This document shows positions 1 through 7,608 of a DNA stretch of 55,311 nt, piece by piece. How positions within the stretch are numbered: position 1 is the first letter of the stretch; each line of letters opens with the position of its first letter. The notes under the pieces are model-generated. The model was not told where the DNA came from and ran no database searches. It saw only the letters and a list, made by a program, of their open reading frames with translations. Position numbers and translations under genes: made by a program. Location of the stretch: contig JBHGBB010000001.1 of the NCBI GenBank assembly GCA_041946755.1, forward strand, positions 1 through 55,311, written 5' to 3'. Origin of the DNA: JBHGBB01 sp041946755 (GTDB taxonomy: Bacteria > UBP4 > UBA4092 > JAOAEQ01).

Positions 1-479
1 TGCAGCAGGAAAGTATCCAGAAAATCGATACCGCCCGAACTCCGGTACGCTGGGGTAGTTTTGAAGCAGAATTTACTCGCGTTCGCATCTTCGATGCCCA
101 ACAGCAAGAACGATATATTTTCTTACCGGGAGAGCAGATTGAAATCGAATTGGAATATATCGCCCATCGACCGATACCGAATCCTTATTTCGGAATTGGT
201 ATCGATACCGAAGATAAAATATATATTACCGGTGGAAATACCAAAATTAAAAATATGCCTGTCGGAACTATTTCCGGTAAAGGAAAACTACGAATAGTTT
301 ATCCCAAGCTTAATGTGACTGGTGGAAAATTTCTGGTTACTGCAGGTATATTCCGCGATCCGGATAACCAGGATTCGGCGTATGACTATTATATGAATTG
401 CGCTTCGTTTTTTGTTGATAGTTCTGAATTAAGAGATGAAGGAGTAGTGTTCAGTCCACAAACCTGGGAATTTAAATAG
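1..479 (+). CDS. C-terminal part of Wzt/TagH-like ABC transporter ATP-binding protein (5' truncated by window)
   Basis: The reading frame is open from base 3 and ends with TAG at 477-479, so about 158 residues are visible and the N-terminal ATPase lies off the window. The visible part looks like the Wzt C-terminal carbohydrate-binding beta-sandwich: a 'RWGS-EAEFTRVRIFD' opening, then 'FLPGEQIEIELEY', a 'GIGIDTED' strand, 'GGNTK', and a closing 'FFVDSS' strand. In the known family this domain binds the modified end of an O-antigen or teichoic chain before export by the Wzm permease. A Wzm-type permease is present at 44261-45091, far away and on the other strand, so pairing is only possible. 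The internal ATG at 150 is not the start. The domain call is from pattern memory. Confidence 0.7.
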   Translation, partial: QQESIQKIDTARTPVRWGSFEAEFTRVRIFDAQQQERYIFLPGEQIEIELEYIAHRPIPNPYFGIGIDTEDKIYITGGNTKIKNMPVGTISGKGKLRIVYPKLNVTGGKFLVTAGIFRDPDNQDSAYDYYMNCASFFVDSSELRDEGVVFSPQTWEFK

Positions 480-736
480 AGTCTTGATTCTTAGCCCTAA
501 TTTCTCACCTATTTTCCAATCACAATATTGTATTTCGAGATACAATTTTGAACTCGATTTATCCTACCTGAATTAATAGATTATTTATAGTATCTTTTTA
601 TACCTTTGATTCTATTGGCATTATATATTAACTGTTATTATTACCTGATATTGCCTTATTTGGCATATATTGTGCTTTTTATTAATGCCGTAGCTTGTTT
701 GGAAGTAATTCAATATTTATGTGAAGGAGATAAAAT

Positions 737-913
737 ATGGATAAATTATTAACTACTAAAGAAGCAGCGGAATATCTGCGATTCAATCCACGATATCTAA
801 CTCGATTGGTTCGAGAAGGAAAGGTTCCCGCCCGGAAAATAGGTCATGAATGGCGATTTAAAATTGATGTTCTTGAAAAATGGGCTTGGACTGATCGACC
901 GTCAGATAATTAA
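737..913 (+). CDS. Small helix-turn-helix DNA-binding protein, excisionase/MerR-like (HTH_17 type)
   Basis: This 58-residue ORF starts at ATG 737 behind a good ribosome site (GAAGGAGA, 723-730) and ends with TAA at 911-913. The sequence has the hallmark of the excisionase-type HTH: 'LLTTKEAAEYLRF' (helix 1 and turn), 'RYLTRLVREGKVPARKIG' (recognition helix and wing), then 'EWRFKIDVLEKW'. Such proteins are stand-alone regulators, phage/plasmid excisionases or orphan AlpA-like factors. A strong terminator hairpin follows 46 bases downstream. It is alone between a Wzt-like gene and a tiny gene on the other strand, with no integrase nearby, so the target is unknown. Confidence 0.8.
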   Translation: MDKLLTTKEAAEYLRFNPRYLTRLVREGKVPARKIGHEWRFKIDVLEKWAWTDRPSDN

Positions 914-958
914 AAAAGAATATTGGCTATTGTGTGGAATGAGAGTATTTCGATTGCC

Positions 959-993
959 AAAAAAAACCGCCTTAGTTTCTCAGGCGGTTTTTT
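959..993. terminator. Strong bidirectional Rho-independent terminator
   Basis: An 11-bp stem (961-971 with 983-993, core ACCGCC/GGCGGT) encloses an 11-base loop and has an A run on its left and a T run on its right. It can end the HTH gene on the plus strand and the tiny Lys/Ala gene at 1040-1084 on the minus strand. Confidence 0.85.
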
Positions 994-1039
994 ATACGAC
1001 TTAGATTAGAACTTATTTAATAGAAGTGTTCGATATCAC

Positions 1040-1084
1040 TTATTTCTTTTTTGCTTTTTTCTTTGCTTTCTTTTTCGCTGCCAA
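1040..1084 (-). CDS. Tiny Lys/Ala-repeat peptide (14 aa), possible new small gene
   Basis: On the minus strand a TTG at 1084-1082 opens a 14-codon frame reading MAAKKKAKKKAKKK, ending in TAA at 1042-1040. A near-perfect ribosome site (AAGGAGG, 1100-1094) lies nine bases upstream, a consensus promoter (TTGACA-17-TAATAT) precedes it, and the hairpin at 961-993 would terminate the transcript. All parts of a dedicated transcription unit are therefore present. The periodic AKKK composition resembles histone-H1/HU-like basic tails that bind nucleic acid; the function here is inferred only. An ATG at 1104-1102 opens another frame but would be almost leaderless. The peptide is too short to prove by sequence, and the unit could instead be a small RNA. 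Confidence 0.5.
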   Translation of the reverse strand: MAAKKKAKKKAKKK

Positions 1085-1116
1085 GGCGGACCGCCTCCTT
1101 TCATTTAGCTATTAAA

Positions 1117-1145
1117 ATATTAGACGTAATTAAATAGCTTGTCAA
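1117..1145 (-). promoter_or_regulatory. Consensus sigma-70 type promoter for the Lys/Ala peptide gene
   Basis: Minus-strand TTGACA (1145-1140), a 17-base spacer and TAATAT (1122-1117). The predicted start is near 1110, ten bases before the AAGGAGG ribosome site. It is the best promoter match I noticed in the window. Confidence 0.75.
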
Positions 1146-1453
1146 GTAAAAAATGATTTAATCGGTGGAAATATTTTATTTATTTTTTTACCGGCAATTT
1201 CGATTTTTAGACGTTTTTGTTTATGAAATCCCGCTAATCCGCTCTGGATAAGGTTTTAAAAGCATTTTTATTCTTAACCTGCATCTTATTTCTCATTTCA
1301 TACATTATTAACGAAATAATATTTTTATAAATTATTTTATAAAATATTATTTTTTATTCTTTTATTCTTTTCTAATTATTCTCGCTAATAGGATCTTAAT
1401 TTGATACTTGATATTTTGGTAAGAATATTACCTTGCGGAAGATGATTCTTAAG
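1146..1453. other. AT-rich intergenic stretch with no recognisable gene
   Basis: Roughly 300 bases of A/T-rich sequence lie between the tiny-gene promoter and the yggT stop codon. I see runs of TATTTT/ATAAAA, but no convincing ORF, RNA or hairpin. Confidence 0.5.
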
Positions 1454-1729
1454 TTAGCCCATAAAACTGGCCAATAGACTAATGATAATCCAGCGTAAAA
1501 CGGAGAGTAATAGAATCGCAATGATCGGTGAGAAATCAAACATCCCTGCTTGAAGAGGGACCAATCGTCGGATAAAATTCAGAAAGGGATCAGTAACTCG
1601 GCTTATCCAGCGTACAACCGGATTCCAGGGATTAGGATTCGTCCAGGATAATATGATGCGTATCAAAAAAATAAAAAGATAAATATTATATGCGAGACTA
1701 ACGATAGCTATGAGTTTCGGAATCAGCAT
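1454..1729 (-). CDS. yggT: YggT family integral membrane protein
   Basis: I chose the ATG at 1729 (MLIPKLIAIV...), giving 91 residues; longer readings run back into the oxidoreductase. Two hydrophobic helices flank the family signature: 'RIILSW' followed by 'NPWNPVVRWISRVTDPFLNFIRRL' and 'DFSPIIAILLLSVLRW'. This is the single-repeat form found in cyanobacteria and Gram-positives, half the length of the two-repeat Escherichia coli protein. The family is linked to cell division/shape and osmotic tolerance but has no known reaction. It sits directly downstream of the Gfo/Idh/MocA gene (start 8 bases from that stop) and is probably cotranscribed. Confidence 0.88.
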   Translation of the reverse strand: MLIPKLIAIVSLAYNIYLFIFLIRIILSWTNPNPWNPVVRWISRVTDPFLNFIRRLVPLQAGMFDFSPIIAILLLSVLRWIIISLLASFMG

Positions 1730-1736
1730 GATTAAA

Positions 1737-2735
1737 TTATAGTTTAATTTCCTTTTTCTCTTTTGCAGCACGATGTATTGCTTCAACGATTTTAGTTACA
1801 TAGGCTGCTTCTTCCAATTTAACCAGCGGATCAGTATCCAGCCGGATGTTATCGATAAACGCATCAACCATTTCCCGGCTATGCCCAAAAGGTTTTTGAT
1901 GTATCGGTCGGGCAACCGTTCCCGGATGAGTATAGGTTTTTGTCATCTTATGCACCATCTGATCTCGGAGGTCGATCGACATTGCTCCTTTTGTTCCGAT
2001 AAGCTCATATCGGAAATCATAAATGAGCGGCATACTCTCTGGATATATCCAACAGGAACGAAATGTACCTGCAGTTCCATCTGTAAAGGTTAAGGTGGTT
2101 ATCAGCCAATCATAAGTATCGATCCCAATATTTTTCAGTACTTTTTTCTGACCGACGGTATATACCGTAGCAACTTTTTTGCTTGTCAACCATAACGCCA
2201 TATCAATACAATGCGAAATCAAAAACCAGCCGGGAGTAGTATATTTCGCCCAACTTAACATTTTCGTTGGTACCCAAATAGTATCGTTCATGCAGGTATC
2301 GATATTGGTTATCGTACCTAATTCACCACGGTCGATTGCCTCTTTCGCTTCCAGAAATGGTGCATTCCATCGATTACCGAAAAGCACCATACATTTAACT
2401 CCGGCTTTTTTTATCGCAGCTACTATCGTATCCGCATCGCAGGTAGAAGTAGCCAATGGTTTTTCAACGGCAATATGCAATCCTGCCTGAGCCGCTAAAA
2501 GTACCGGTTCCCGATGCAGATGGTCGGGAGTAGCAACGATGATGGCATCTAATTGCTCCCGACGTATCATTTCACGATAATCAGAATAGGTAGCTACCTT
2601 AAGTTTTTTCGCTACATTCCGCGATTGCTGATTTATCTCTGATATTGCTACTACTTGCGCATAAACATTATGCTGAATTATTGCGGTAAAAGATTTTCCC
2701 CGAATCCCATAACCGATTAAACCAAACCGTAACAT
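1737..2735 (-). CDS. Gfo/Idh/MocA family NAD(P)-dependent oxidoreductase
   Basis: This 332-residue protein has an N-terminal Rossmann fold ('LIGYGIRGKSF', residues 5-15), the 'ATPDHLHREPVLLAA' segment, and the catalytic 'EKPLATS' motif whose Lys is the usual proton relay. The C-terminal half is an alpha/beta domain ending 'EEAAYVTKIVEAIHRAAKEKKEI', typical of the family. Members oxidise or reduce sugars, inositols or related polyols; the substrate cannot be told here. A strong promoter (TTGACG-18-TATAAT) and a GGGGAG ribosome site lie just upstream of the ATG at 2735. The gene is likely the first of a two-gene unit with yggT. Confidence 0.88.
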   Translation of the reverse strand: MLRFGLIGYGIRGKSFTAIIQHNVYAQVVAISEINQQSRNVAKKLKVATYSDYREMIRREQLDAIIVATPDHLHREPVLLAAQAGLHIAVEKPLATSTCDADTIVAAIKKAGVKCMVLFGNRWNAPFLEAKEAIDRGELGTITNIDTCMNDTIWVPTKMLSWAKYTTPGWFLISHCIDMALWLTSKKVATVYTVGQKKVLKNIGIDTYDWLITTLTFTDGTAGTFRSCWIYPESMPLIYDFRYELIGTKGAMSIDLRDQMVHKMTKTYTHPGTVARPIHQKPFGHSREMVDAFIDNIRLDTDPLVKLEEAAYVTKIVEAIHRAAKEKKEIKL

Positions 2736-2781
2736 AAGGTAATCTCCCCAAATTTTATCGTATAATAACTGTCTCTTATAG

Positions 2782-2811
2782 ATTATAGCGATTTCTTTCA
2801 GATTCCGTCAA
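2782..2811 (-). promoter_or_regulatory. Sigma-70 type promoter of the oxidoreductase-yggT unit
   Basis: Minus-strand TTGACG (2811-2806), an 18-base spacer and a perfect TATAAT (2787-2782), about 47 bases ahead of the ATG. Confidence 0.7.
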
Positions 2812-3037
2812 GTAATACATAACCACCATTCTATCTTTTATTACTCGTAGTGATGTTCGATGGAATCACATTATGCTATTTAGAATATGATTAACTATAT
2901 TTATCTTTACGTGTAATACATAGTAATAATATTAAACCTAAATATGGAGAAATAGCGTTAATCAATGGAGATATGGGTACAACTAAGGTAGCGGATTGGA
3001 CTTACTATCTACATTAAGCTTCGAATAAAATGCGTTC

Positions 3038-3124
3038 TGGTGCCGAAGCGGGGATTTGAACCCCGACGAGGTTGCCCCCACTAGACCCTGAATCTAGCGC
3101 GTCTGCCAATTCCGCCACTTCGGC
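3038..3124 (-). tRNA. tRNA-Leu (anticodon CAG), CCA encoded
   Basis: The minus strand folds as a class II tRNA of 87 bases. The acceptor GCCGAAG pairs with CTTCGGC, followed by discriminator A and an encoded CCA. The anticodon stem CTAGA/TCTAG presents TTCAGGG with anticodon CAG. A long variable arm and the T-arm GGGG-TTCAAAT-CCCC follow. A promoter TTGACA-17-TATTTT lies at 3214-3186. Confidence 0.95.
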
Positions 3125-3185
3125 ATCTTATGAACCCTAGATATTAATAGGAAAATAAGTATATTCTAGAAATTTCTATCTATAA

Positions 3186-3214
3186 AAAATATCAGAAGAT
3201 GATAGAAGTGTCAA
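3186..3214 (-). promoter_or_regulatory. Promoter of tRNA-Leu
   Basis: Minus-strand TTGACA (3214-3209), 17-base spacer and TATTTT (3191-3186), pointing into the tRNA with a leader of about 55 bases. Confidence 0.6.
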
Positions 3215-3276
3215 GTATCTTTATTTTAATGCACTTCGATACACACCTTAAAAATCGACAAAATTTCATTTTTTTA

Positions 3277-3305
3277 TTGACAAGTTCAGCAAATCAAGGT
3301 AATTT
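3277..3305 (+). promoter_or_regulatory. Promoter of smpB
   Basis: TTGACA (3277-3282), a 17-base spacer and TAATTT (3300-3305). The predicted start near 3312 leaves only about ten bases before the GTG start of smpB and no clear ribosome site, so the message may be nearly leaderless. Confidence 0.6.
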
Positions 3306-3321
3306 ATGGTAAAATATCATC

Positions 3322-3789
3322 GTGGGAGAGCAGGGATTTATTGAACGGATAATAACTGAGCATCGTCGGGCACGGCACGAATATCATATTCTAGAGACAA
3401 TCGAATGTGGGTTAGTTTTAACCGGCGGTGAAGTAAAATCGATTCGGGATGGAGCAATCAGCCTCGCAGATGGTTATGCTATTATTAAGAGTACCGAAGT
3501 TTTTTTGTTAAATGTACATATTGCACCATATAATCCTGCAAGCCGAACAAATCCGAATCCGCGTAGAACCAGAAAATTATTGCTCCATAAAAGAGAGATA
3601 TTTCGACTGCAAGGAAAACTGAACGCCGGAAATTTAACGTTAATCCCCTTGCGAGTTTACCTTAAATCAGGTAAAATAAAGATAGAAGTTGCATTAGTAA
3701 AAGGTAAAAAACTATACGATAAACGTGCTGCGATTAAACAACGGGAATTAGAACGGGAAAAGCAATCAGCGTTACGTTTATCTCGATAA
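3322..3789 (+). CDS. smpB: SsrA-binding protein SmpB (trans-translation)
   Basis: This 155-residue protein is of normal family length. It carries the SmpB signature 'RARHEYHILETIECGLVLTG' (near residue 17) and 'GEVKSIRDG', the 'HIAPYNPAS' segment, 'RKLLLHKREI' and the basic tail 'GKKLYDKRAAIKQRELEREK'. SmpB binds tmRNA and delivers it to stalled ribosomes. The start is GTG at 3322 with no ribosome site but a promoter just upstream. The tmRNA gene follows 35 bases after the stop on the same strand, a classic pairing that makes both calls firm. Confidence 0.97.
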   Translation: MGEQGFIERIITEHRRARHEYHILETIECGLVLTGGEVKSIRDGAISLADGYAIIKSTEVFLLNVHIAPYNPASRTNPNPRRTRKLLLHKREIFRLQGKLNAGNLTLIPLRVYLKSGKIKIEVALVKGKKLYDKRAAIKQRELEREKQSALRLSR

Positions 3790-3824
3790 GAATTTATTAA
3801 TAAACAGTATCGCCGCTAATTCGA

Positions 3825-4176
3825 GGGGGCGAATTGGGTTCGACAGTAATCGAGGGTGTATAAGTGGCGTGTCGAGTTCTCTACCAGCTCGTTAAAACGG
3901 TGGAACAACATAGTCGCAAATCAAGAACTTGCATTAGCTGCCTAATTGAGTAGCTACGTCTTTCCGAGTTTACCTATCGACTTGGAAAAGGCGTCAAATA
4001 GATAGGAGTAGTAATTAATCTCTGCTCGAAGGATTAATTGCCAAATAATATTCGAGCTAGCATCAATCGAACCCGCCTGAGGTGCAGATTGATGTGAACT
4101 CAAATTTCAGGATACACACGTAGACATTTAGCATACTGGTTATTGGACGCGGGTTCAATTCCCGCCGCCTCCACCA
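3825..4176 (+). ncRNA. ssrA: tmRNA (SsrA), one-piece, short tag ANQELALAA
   Basis: This 352-base RNA has a 5' end GGGGGCG that pairs with the 3' CGCCTCC (one G-U pair), followed by A-CCA encoded at 4173-4176. The tRNA-like T-arm reads GCGGGTTCAATTCCCGC. The resume signal TAGTC precedes the first tag codon GCA (3916). The tag reads GCA AAT CAA GAA CTT GCA TTA GCT GCC TAA (3916-3945), giving ANQELALAA after the tRNA-borne alanine. The LALAA end fits ClpXP/ClpAP recognition, but the tag is one residue shorter than the familiar AANDENYALAA. Pseudoknot-like pairings occupy 3950-4100. Confidence 0.96.
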
Positions 4177-4220
4177 TAACATCAACAGGGTAACCGATTT
4201 CATATATTTACGGAGGAATA

Positions 4221-4934
4221 ATGGCAAATATTATTGACCAAAATCAATTAATCGAATTACTCCTGGAAGAAAAACTGCTTAATAAACGGCAACTCAAAAA
4301 TGCTCTAGCGGAACAAGAGAAAAGTAATAAAACACTTTCTCAAGTTTTAATTGACCAGAAACTGGTGACGAAAGGTATCCTTGCTGAACTAGAGGCTCGA
4401 ATTATGGGAGTTGAACAGGTTCGATTACTTGATCAACAATTAGATCCTGCGATTCTTAATCTTATTCCTCGACGCATGGCAGAACAATATCGCGCGGTCC
4501 CGATTCGATTATCCGGCGATGAGTTGCAGATCGCCATGGAAAATCCGACCGATGTTTTAGCGATCGATGATATTAAATTACATACCGGGAAAACCATTCG
4601 ACCAGTACTTTGTTCAAATAAAGATATCGATTTTGCATTAAAACATTATCCGGAAAGTGGCGAGATTACTCTGGCCGTCAAACGTTCACGACCGAAAGGG
4701 ATCCTAATCATAGCACAAGTGGTTCTGGGCCTGTTAATGATTATTCCGTTTATTATTATTGGTTGGTTGATTAGTGCCAATGCAAATATCGCGAAATGGA
4801 TTTCTGATTATAATAATTTATTTATTGTATTACTCTGGTGGGGATTCTACAGTATTATCCTCTATTGGGGTTATGGCATTTTCTTCGAAGAGAAAACCGA
4901 AAAACCGAAACCGAGTGAACCGGATGAACCATAA
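4221..4934 (+). CDS. Membrane-anchored MshEN (GspE/PilB N-terminal) domain protein without ATPase
   Basis: This 237-residue protein begins at ATG 4221 after a GGAGGAAT ribosome site. Residues 8-140 match the type II secretion/type IV pilus ATPase N-terminal domain: 'LLLEEKLLNKRQLKNALAEQ', 'LSQVLIDQKLVTKGILAELEA', 'LDPAILNLIPRRMAEQYRAVPI' and 'LQIAMENPTDVLAIDDI'. In known proteins this domain can bind cyclic di-GMP. No Walker motifs follow. Instead there are two hydrophobic helices (about 160-185 and 198-220) and an acidic, proline-rich tail. It lies directly before the PBP2 gene (78-base gap), so a link between a second messenger and the cell-wall machine is possible but only inferred. Confidence 0.75.
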   Translation: MANIIDQNQLIELLLEEKLLNKRQLKNALAEQEKSNKTLSQVLIDQKLVTKGILAELEARIMGVEQVRLLDQQLDPAILNLIPRRMAEQYRAVPIRLSGDELQIAMENPTDVLAIDDIKLHTGKTIRPVLCSNKDIDFALKHYPESGEITLAVKRSRPKGILIIAQVVLGLLMIIPFIIIGWLISANANIAKWISDYNNLFIVLLWWGFYSIILYWGYGIFFEEKTEKPKPSEPDEP

Positions 4935-5012
4935 TCTGGATAGCAGTGTGCCGTATATACTCAGGTTAGTAGTTACCTTCCCCAGTCACCTAATTACCTT
5001 AACAGTATAACC

Positions 5013-6878
5013 ATGTTACCACATCGATTATTTGAAGAAGATTGGTTCGTTAAACGATACCGATTCATCATTGGATTAGTATTATTTTTTCTATTCCTAT
5101 TACTCCTTCGAGCATTCCAGCTTCAAATCTGGCAAGGGAAAGAATATCAACTACGCTCCGAAAATAATCGGGTTAAATTAATCAAAACCGGTGCGGCGCG
5201 CGGTATCATTTTTGATCGTAAAGGAGAACCACTGGCTACTAATCGCCGAGTATTTTCAGTGTTCGTCGATGCGACTGGTGTTGATGAAAGGCATATTCAT
5301 CATTCGGTTCATCTTTTAGCAAAAATTCTTAATGTTGAGCCGGATTCGTTAATCTCACAGCTTACTACGGCACGAAACCGACTCATTCGAAAACCATTAA
5401 AGATCGCGGAAGATGTTGATTTCCCGATTATAACCGCTATTCGAGAACAAACATTGGATTTACCGGGAGTATATGTAAAAGATGAATTCCGGCGATATTA
5501 TATTGAGAATAATCTAGCGCCACATGTATTGGGATATCTAGGCAGAATCAGTGGCGATGAAATGGATGAACCTGAATATGAGCAATATGATATCGACGAA
5601 TATATTGGTAAAGCAGGTTTAGAAAAAGTATATGAACCTATTCTCCATGGGACCAGCGGTGGCTGGGCGATTGAAGTCGATGTATATGGAAATAAACGCC
5701 GGGAATTGGGTACTGTCGAATCTATCGCCGGAAATAGTTTGGTTCTGAACCTGGATGCCAAACTTCAGAAGAAAGCCAATGAATTACTTACTGGAAAAAA
5801 AGGAACGATTATTGCCATGAATCCGAATACCGGAGCGATTCTGGCTTATATCAACAAACCTGATTTCGATCCCAATCAACTTACCGGAATTGTTCCTGCT
5901 AGCGTATGGAATAATATTTATTTCGATCCGAATAGTCCCTTGCAAAATCGTGCGATAACAGGTTTATATCCACCTGGATCGGTATTTAAGATTATTACCG
6001 CACTGGCTGCATTGGAAAAGAACGCGATTGAACCGACAACGCGATTTTATTGTTCTGGCGCGATGCATTTGGGTAATTGGACGTTTAACTGCTGGAAAAA
6101 AGAAGGGCATGGTTCGGTAGATTTAGTTACCGCAATTACTCATTCCTGTAATGTATATTTTTATAACGCTGCATTAAAAACCGATATCGACCCAATGGAA
6201 CAGATGGCGCATGAGTTTGGATTGGGTTCTCCAACTGGTATAGAGTTACTCGGTGAAAAAAGCGGGTTAGTCCCATCGCGTGCAATAAAGAAAAAATTAC
6301 TCCATGATAAATGGTATCCCGGAGATACCGCGCAAACCGGTATCGGTCAAGGTTTACTTTTAGTAACCCCATTACAAATGTTAAATGTCGTTTGTACCGT
6401 TGCCAATGGCGGAACGGTATATAAGCCCTATTTGGTGCAAGCGATTGAAACGAATGACGGAAAAGTAATCCAGCAATTTTATCCGGAACCGGTACATCAA
6501 CTGCCGGTTACTCCAGAAAACATCCAAATTATACGTAAAGGGATGTGGGGAGTGGTGAATGCACCGGGCGGAACCGCTGGCTTAGCTCGATTACCGAAAA
6601 TCGAACTAGCCGGGAAAACCGGTACTGCAGAAAATCCGCATGGTAGAACCCATGCCTGGTTCTGCGGATATGGTCCTTTCGAAAAACCGGAAATAGCGGT
6701 AATCGTTATGGTTGAAGAAGGAGGTTTTGGTGGTACTACCGCTGCCCCGCTGGCTAAACAGTTATTCAACTCCTATTTCAATCCTGGACCAGAACAGCCG
6801 TCAACACCGCCGCAGAAACCTTTTCCGCAAAAGAAACCGATTGGACCAGCTCCGGTAGTATCGATTACAACTACCTAA
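5013..6878 (+). CDS. mrdA: Penicillin-binding protein 2 (transpeptidase of cell elongation)
   Basis: This 621-residue class B PBP has a short cytoplasmic tail, one membrane helix (about 17-36), a dimerisation domain starting 'GAARGIIFDRKGEPLATN', and a transpeptidase domain. The catalytic SxxK is in 'PPGSVFKIITALAAL', the SxN in 'THSCNVYFYN' and the KTG in 'LAGKTGTAE', all in the right order. PBP2 cross-links peptidoglycan during rod elongation, normally with RodA and MreC/D; none of these are in the window. The C-terminal tail after 'FNSYF' is proline-rich. Downstream is a CsgG/LpoB-like secreted protein with its own promoter. Confidence 0.93.
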   Translation: MLPHRLFEEDWFVKRYRFIIGLVLFFLFLLLLRAFQLQIWQGKEYQLRSENNRVKLIKTGAARGIIFDRKGEPLATNRRVFSVFVDATGVDERHIHHSVHLLAKILNVEPDSLISQLTTARNRLIRKPLKIAEDVDFPIITAIREQTLDLPGVYVKDEFRRYYIENNLAPHVLGYLGRISGDEMDEPEYEQYDIDEYIGKAGLEKVYEPILHGTSGGWAIEVDVYGNKRRELGTVESIAGNSLVLNLDAKLQKKANELLTGKKGTIIAMNPNTGAILAYINKPDFDPNQLTGIVPASVWNNIYFDPNSPLQNRAITGLYPPGSVFKIITALAALEKNAIEPTTRFYCSGAMHLGNWTFNCWKKEGHGSVDLVTAITHSCNVYFYNAALKTDIDPMEQMAHEFGLGSPTGIELLGEKSGLVPSRAIKKKLLHDKWYPGDTAQTGIGQGLLLVTPLQMLNVVCTVANGGTVYKPYLVQAIETNDGKVIQQFYPEPVHQLPVTPENIQIIRKGMWGVVNAPGGTAGLARLPKIELAGKTGTAENPHGRTHAWFCGYGPFEKPEIAVIVMVEEGGFGGTTAAPLAKQLFNSYFNPGPEQPSTPPQKPFPQKKPIGPAPVVSITTT

Positions 6879-6960
6879 GAATGTATCCAGTTCAATAATT
6901 TTGACTTTATCGTAGCATTAAATTCATTATCGGTAAGCATGATTTCAGATTCAGTATTTT

Positions 6961-6990
6961 TTGACAAGCTACCTCAGTTTTCTGTATACT
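6961..6990 (+). promoter_or_regulatory. Promoter of the CsgG-like/argD/argF unit
   Basis: TTGACA (6961-6966), 18-base spacer, TATACT (6985-6990). A GGGGG-type ribosome site (7010-7014) precedes the ATG at 7020. Confidence 0.7.
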
Positions 6991-7019
6991 GTATTTCTAT
7001 TTTTATATAGGGGGAATAT

Positions 7020-7598
7020 ATGAAAAACTATTCTTGGTTTAGCGCAATAGCAGTTTTAACCATACTCGCCTTCTTTCTTTCAATTACTTCGATTTGTGCT
7101 GAAGATAAATCTGCAAGTATAACTAATACCAAATCAAAACTAGCAGTAGTCGATTTCACTGTATTTGGTTCGGGAATTGATAAAGATTTAGGAAAAGCCG
7201 TGGCTGAACTAATGCGCAGTTGTTTTGTTGATACCGGAAAATATATTGTCATCGACAAAAATACGATGGATAAAACCATCTTGGAAAAAAGAATCACGGT
7301 TACCGAACAAACCGGAATCGAATTGGGTAAGTTATATAATGCTGATTTTGTGGTGGATGGTAGTATTCTTAAAATCGGACCGTCATACATCATGACTGGA
7401 AAACTAGCTGATGTTAAATCCGGAGAAGTGCTCAGTGGAAAAAATATTTCCGGAAAAGGGGACGATCAACTACCCGATATGGCAAAACAACTGGTCACCC
7501 AACTGATTAGCACCGAAAACACCTATACGGCAAAAACTACCGTCTCGATTATTTCAACTGTTACGGTTACCACCACTATCATCGAAATCAACAAATAA
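7020..7598 (+). CDS. Secreted CsgG/TolB-N/LpoB-like protein
   Basis: This 192-residue protein has a signal peptide (KNYS, then a hydrophobic run to about residue 25, ending SICA-ED; no proper lipobox). The mature part opens 'KLAVVDFTVFGSGIDKDLGKAVAELMR', followed by 'YIVIDKNTMDKTILEKR' and 'LYNADFVVDGSILKIG', the alpha/beta pattern shared by CsgG, TolB N-domain and LpoB. In known cases such domains act in the periplasm, as secretion channels or as activators of penicillin-binding proteins. It follows PBP2, so an activator role is attractive but unproved. The tail is Thr/Ser/Val-rich. argD starts ten bases after its stop. Confidence 0.72.
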   Translation: MKNYSWFSAIAVLTILAFFLSITSICAEDKSASITNTKSKLAVVDFTVFGSGIDKDLGKAVAELMRSCFVDTGKYIVIDKNTMDKTILEKRITVTEQTGIELGKLYNADFVVDGSILKIGPSYIMTGKLADVKSGEVLSGKNISGKGDDQLPDMAKQLVTQLISTENTYTAKTTVSIISTVTVTTTIIEINK

Positions 7599-7608
7599 TT
7601 TGTTATCT

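Noticed and set aside
1773..2490. Plus-strand ORFs opposite the oxidoreductase
   Set aside because: Shadow frames of a well-supported minus-strand gene, without ribosome sites.
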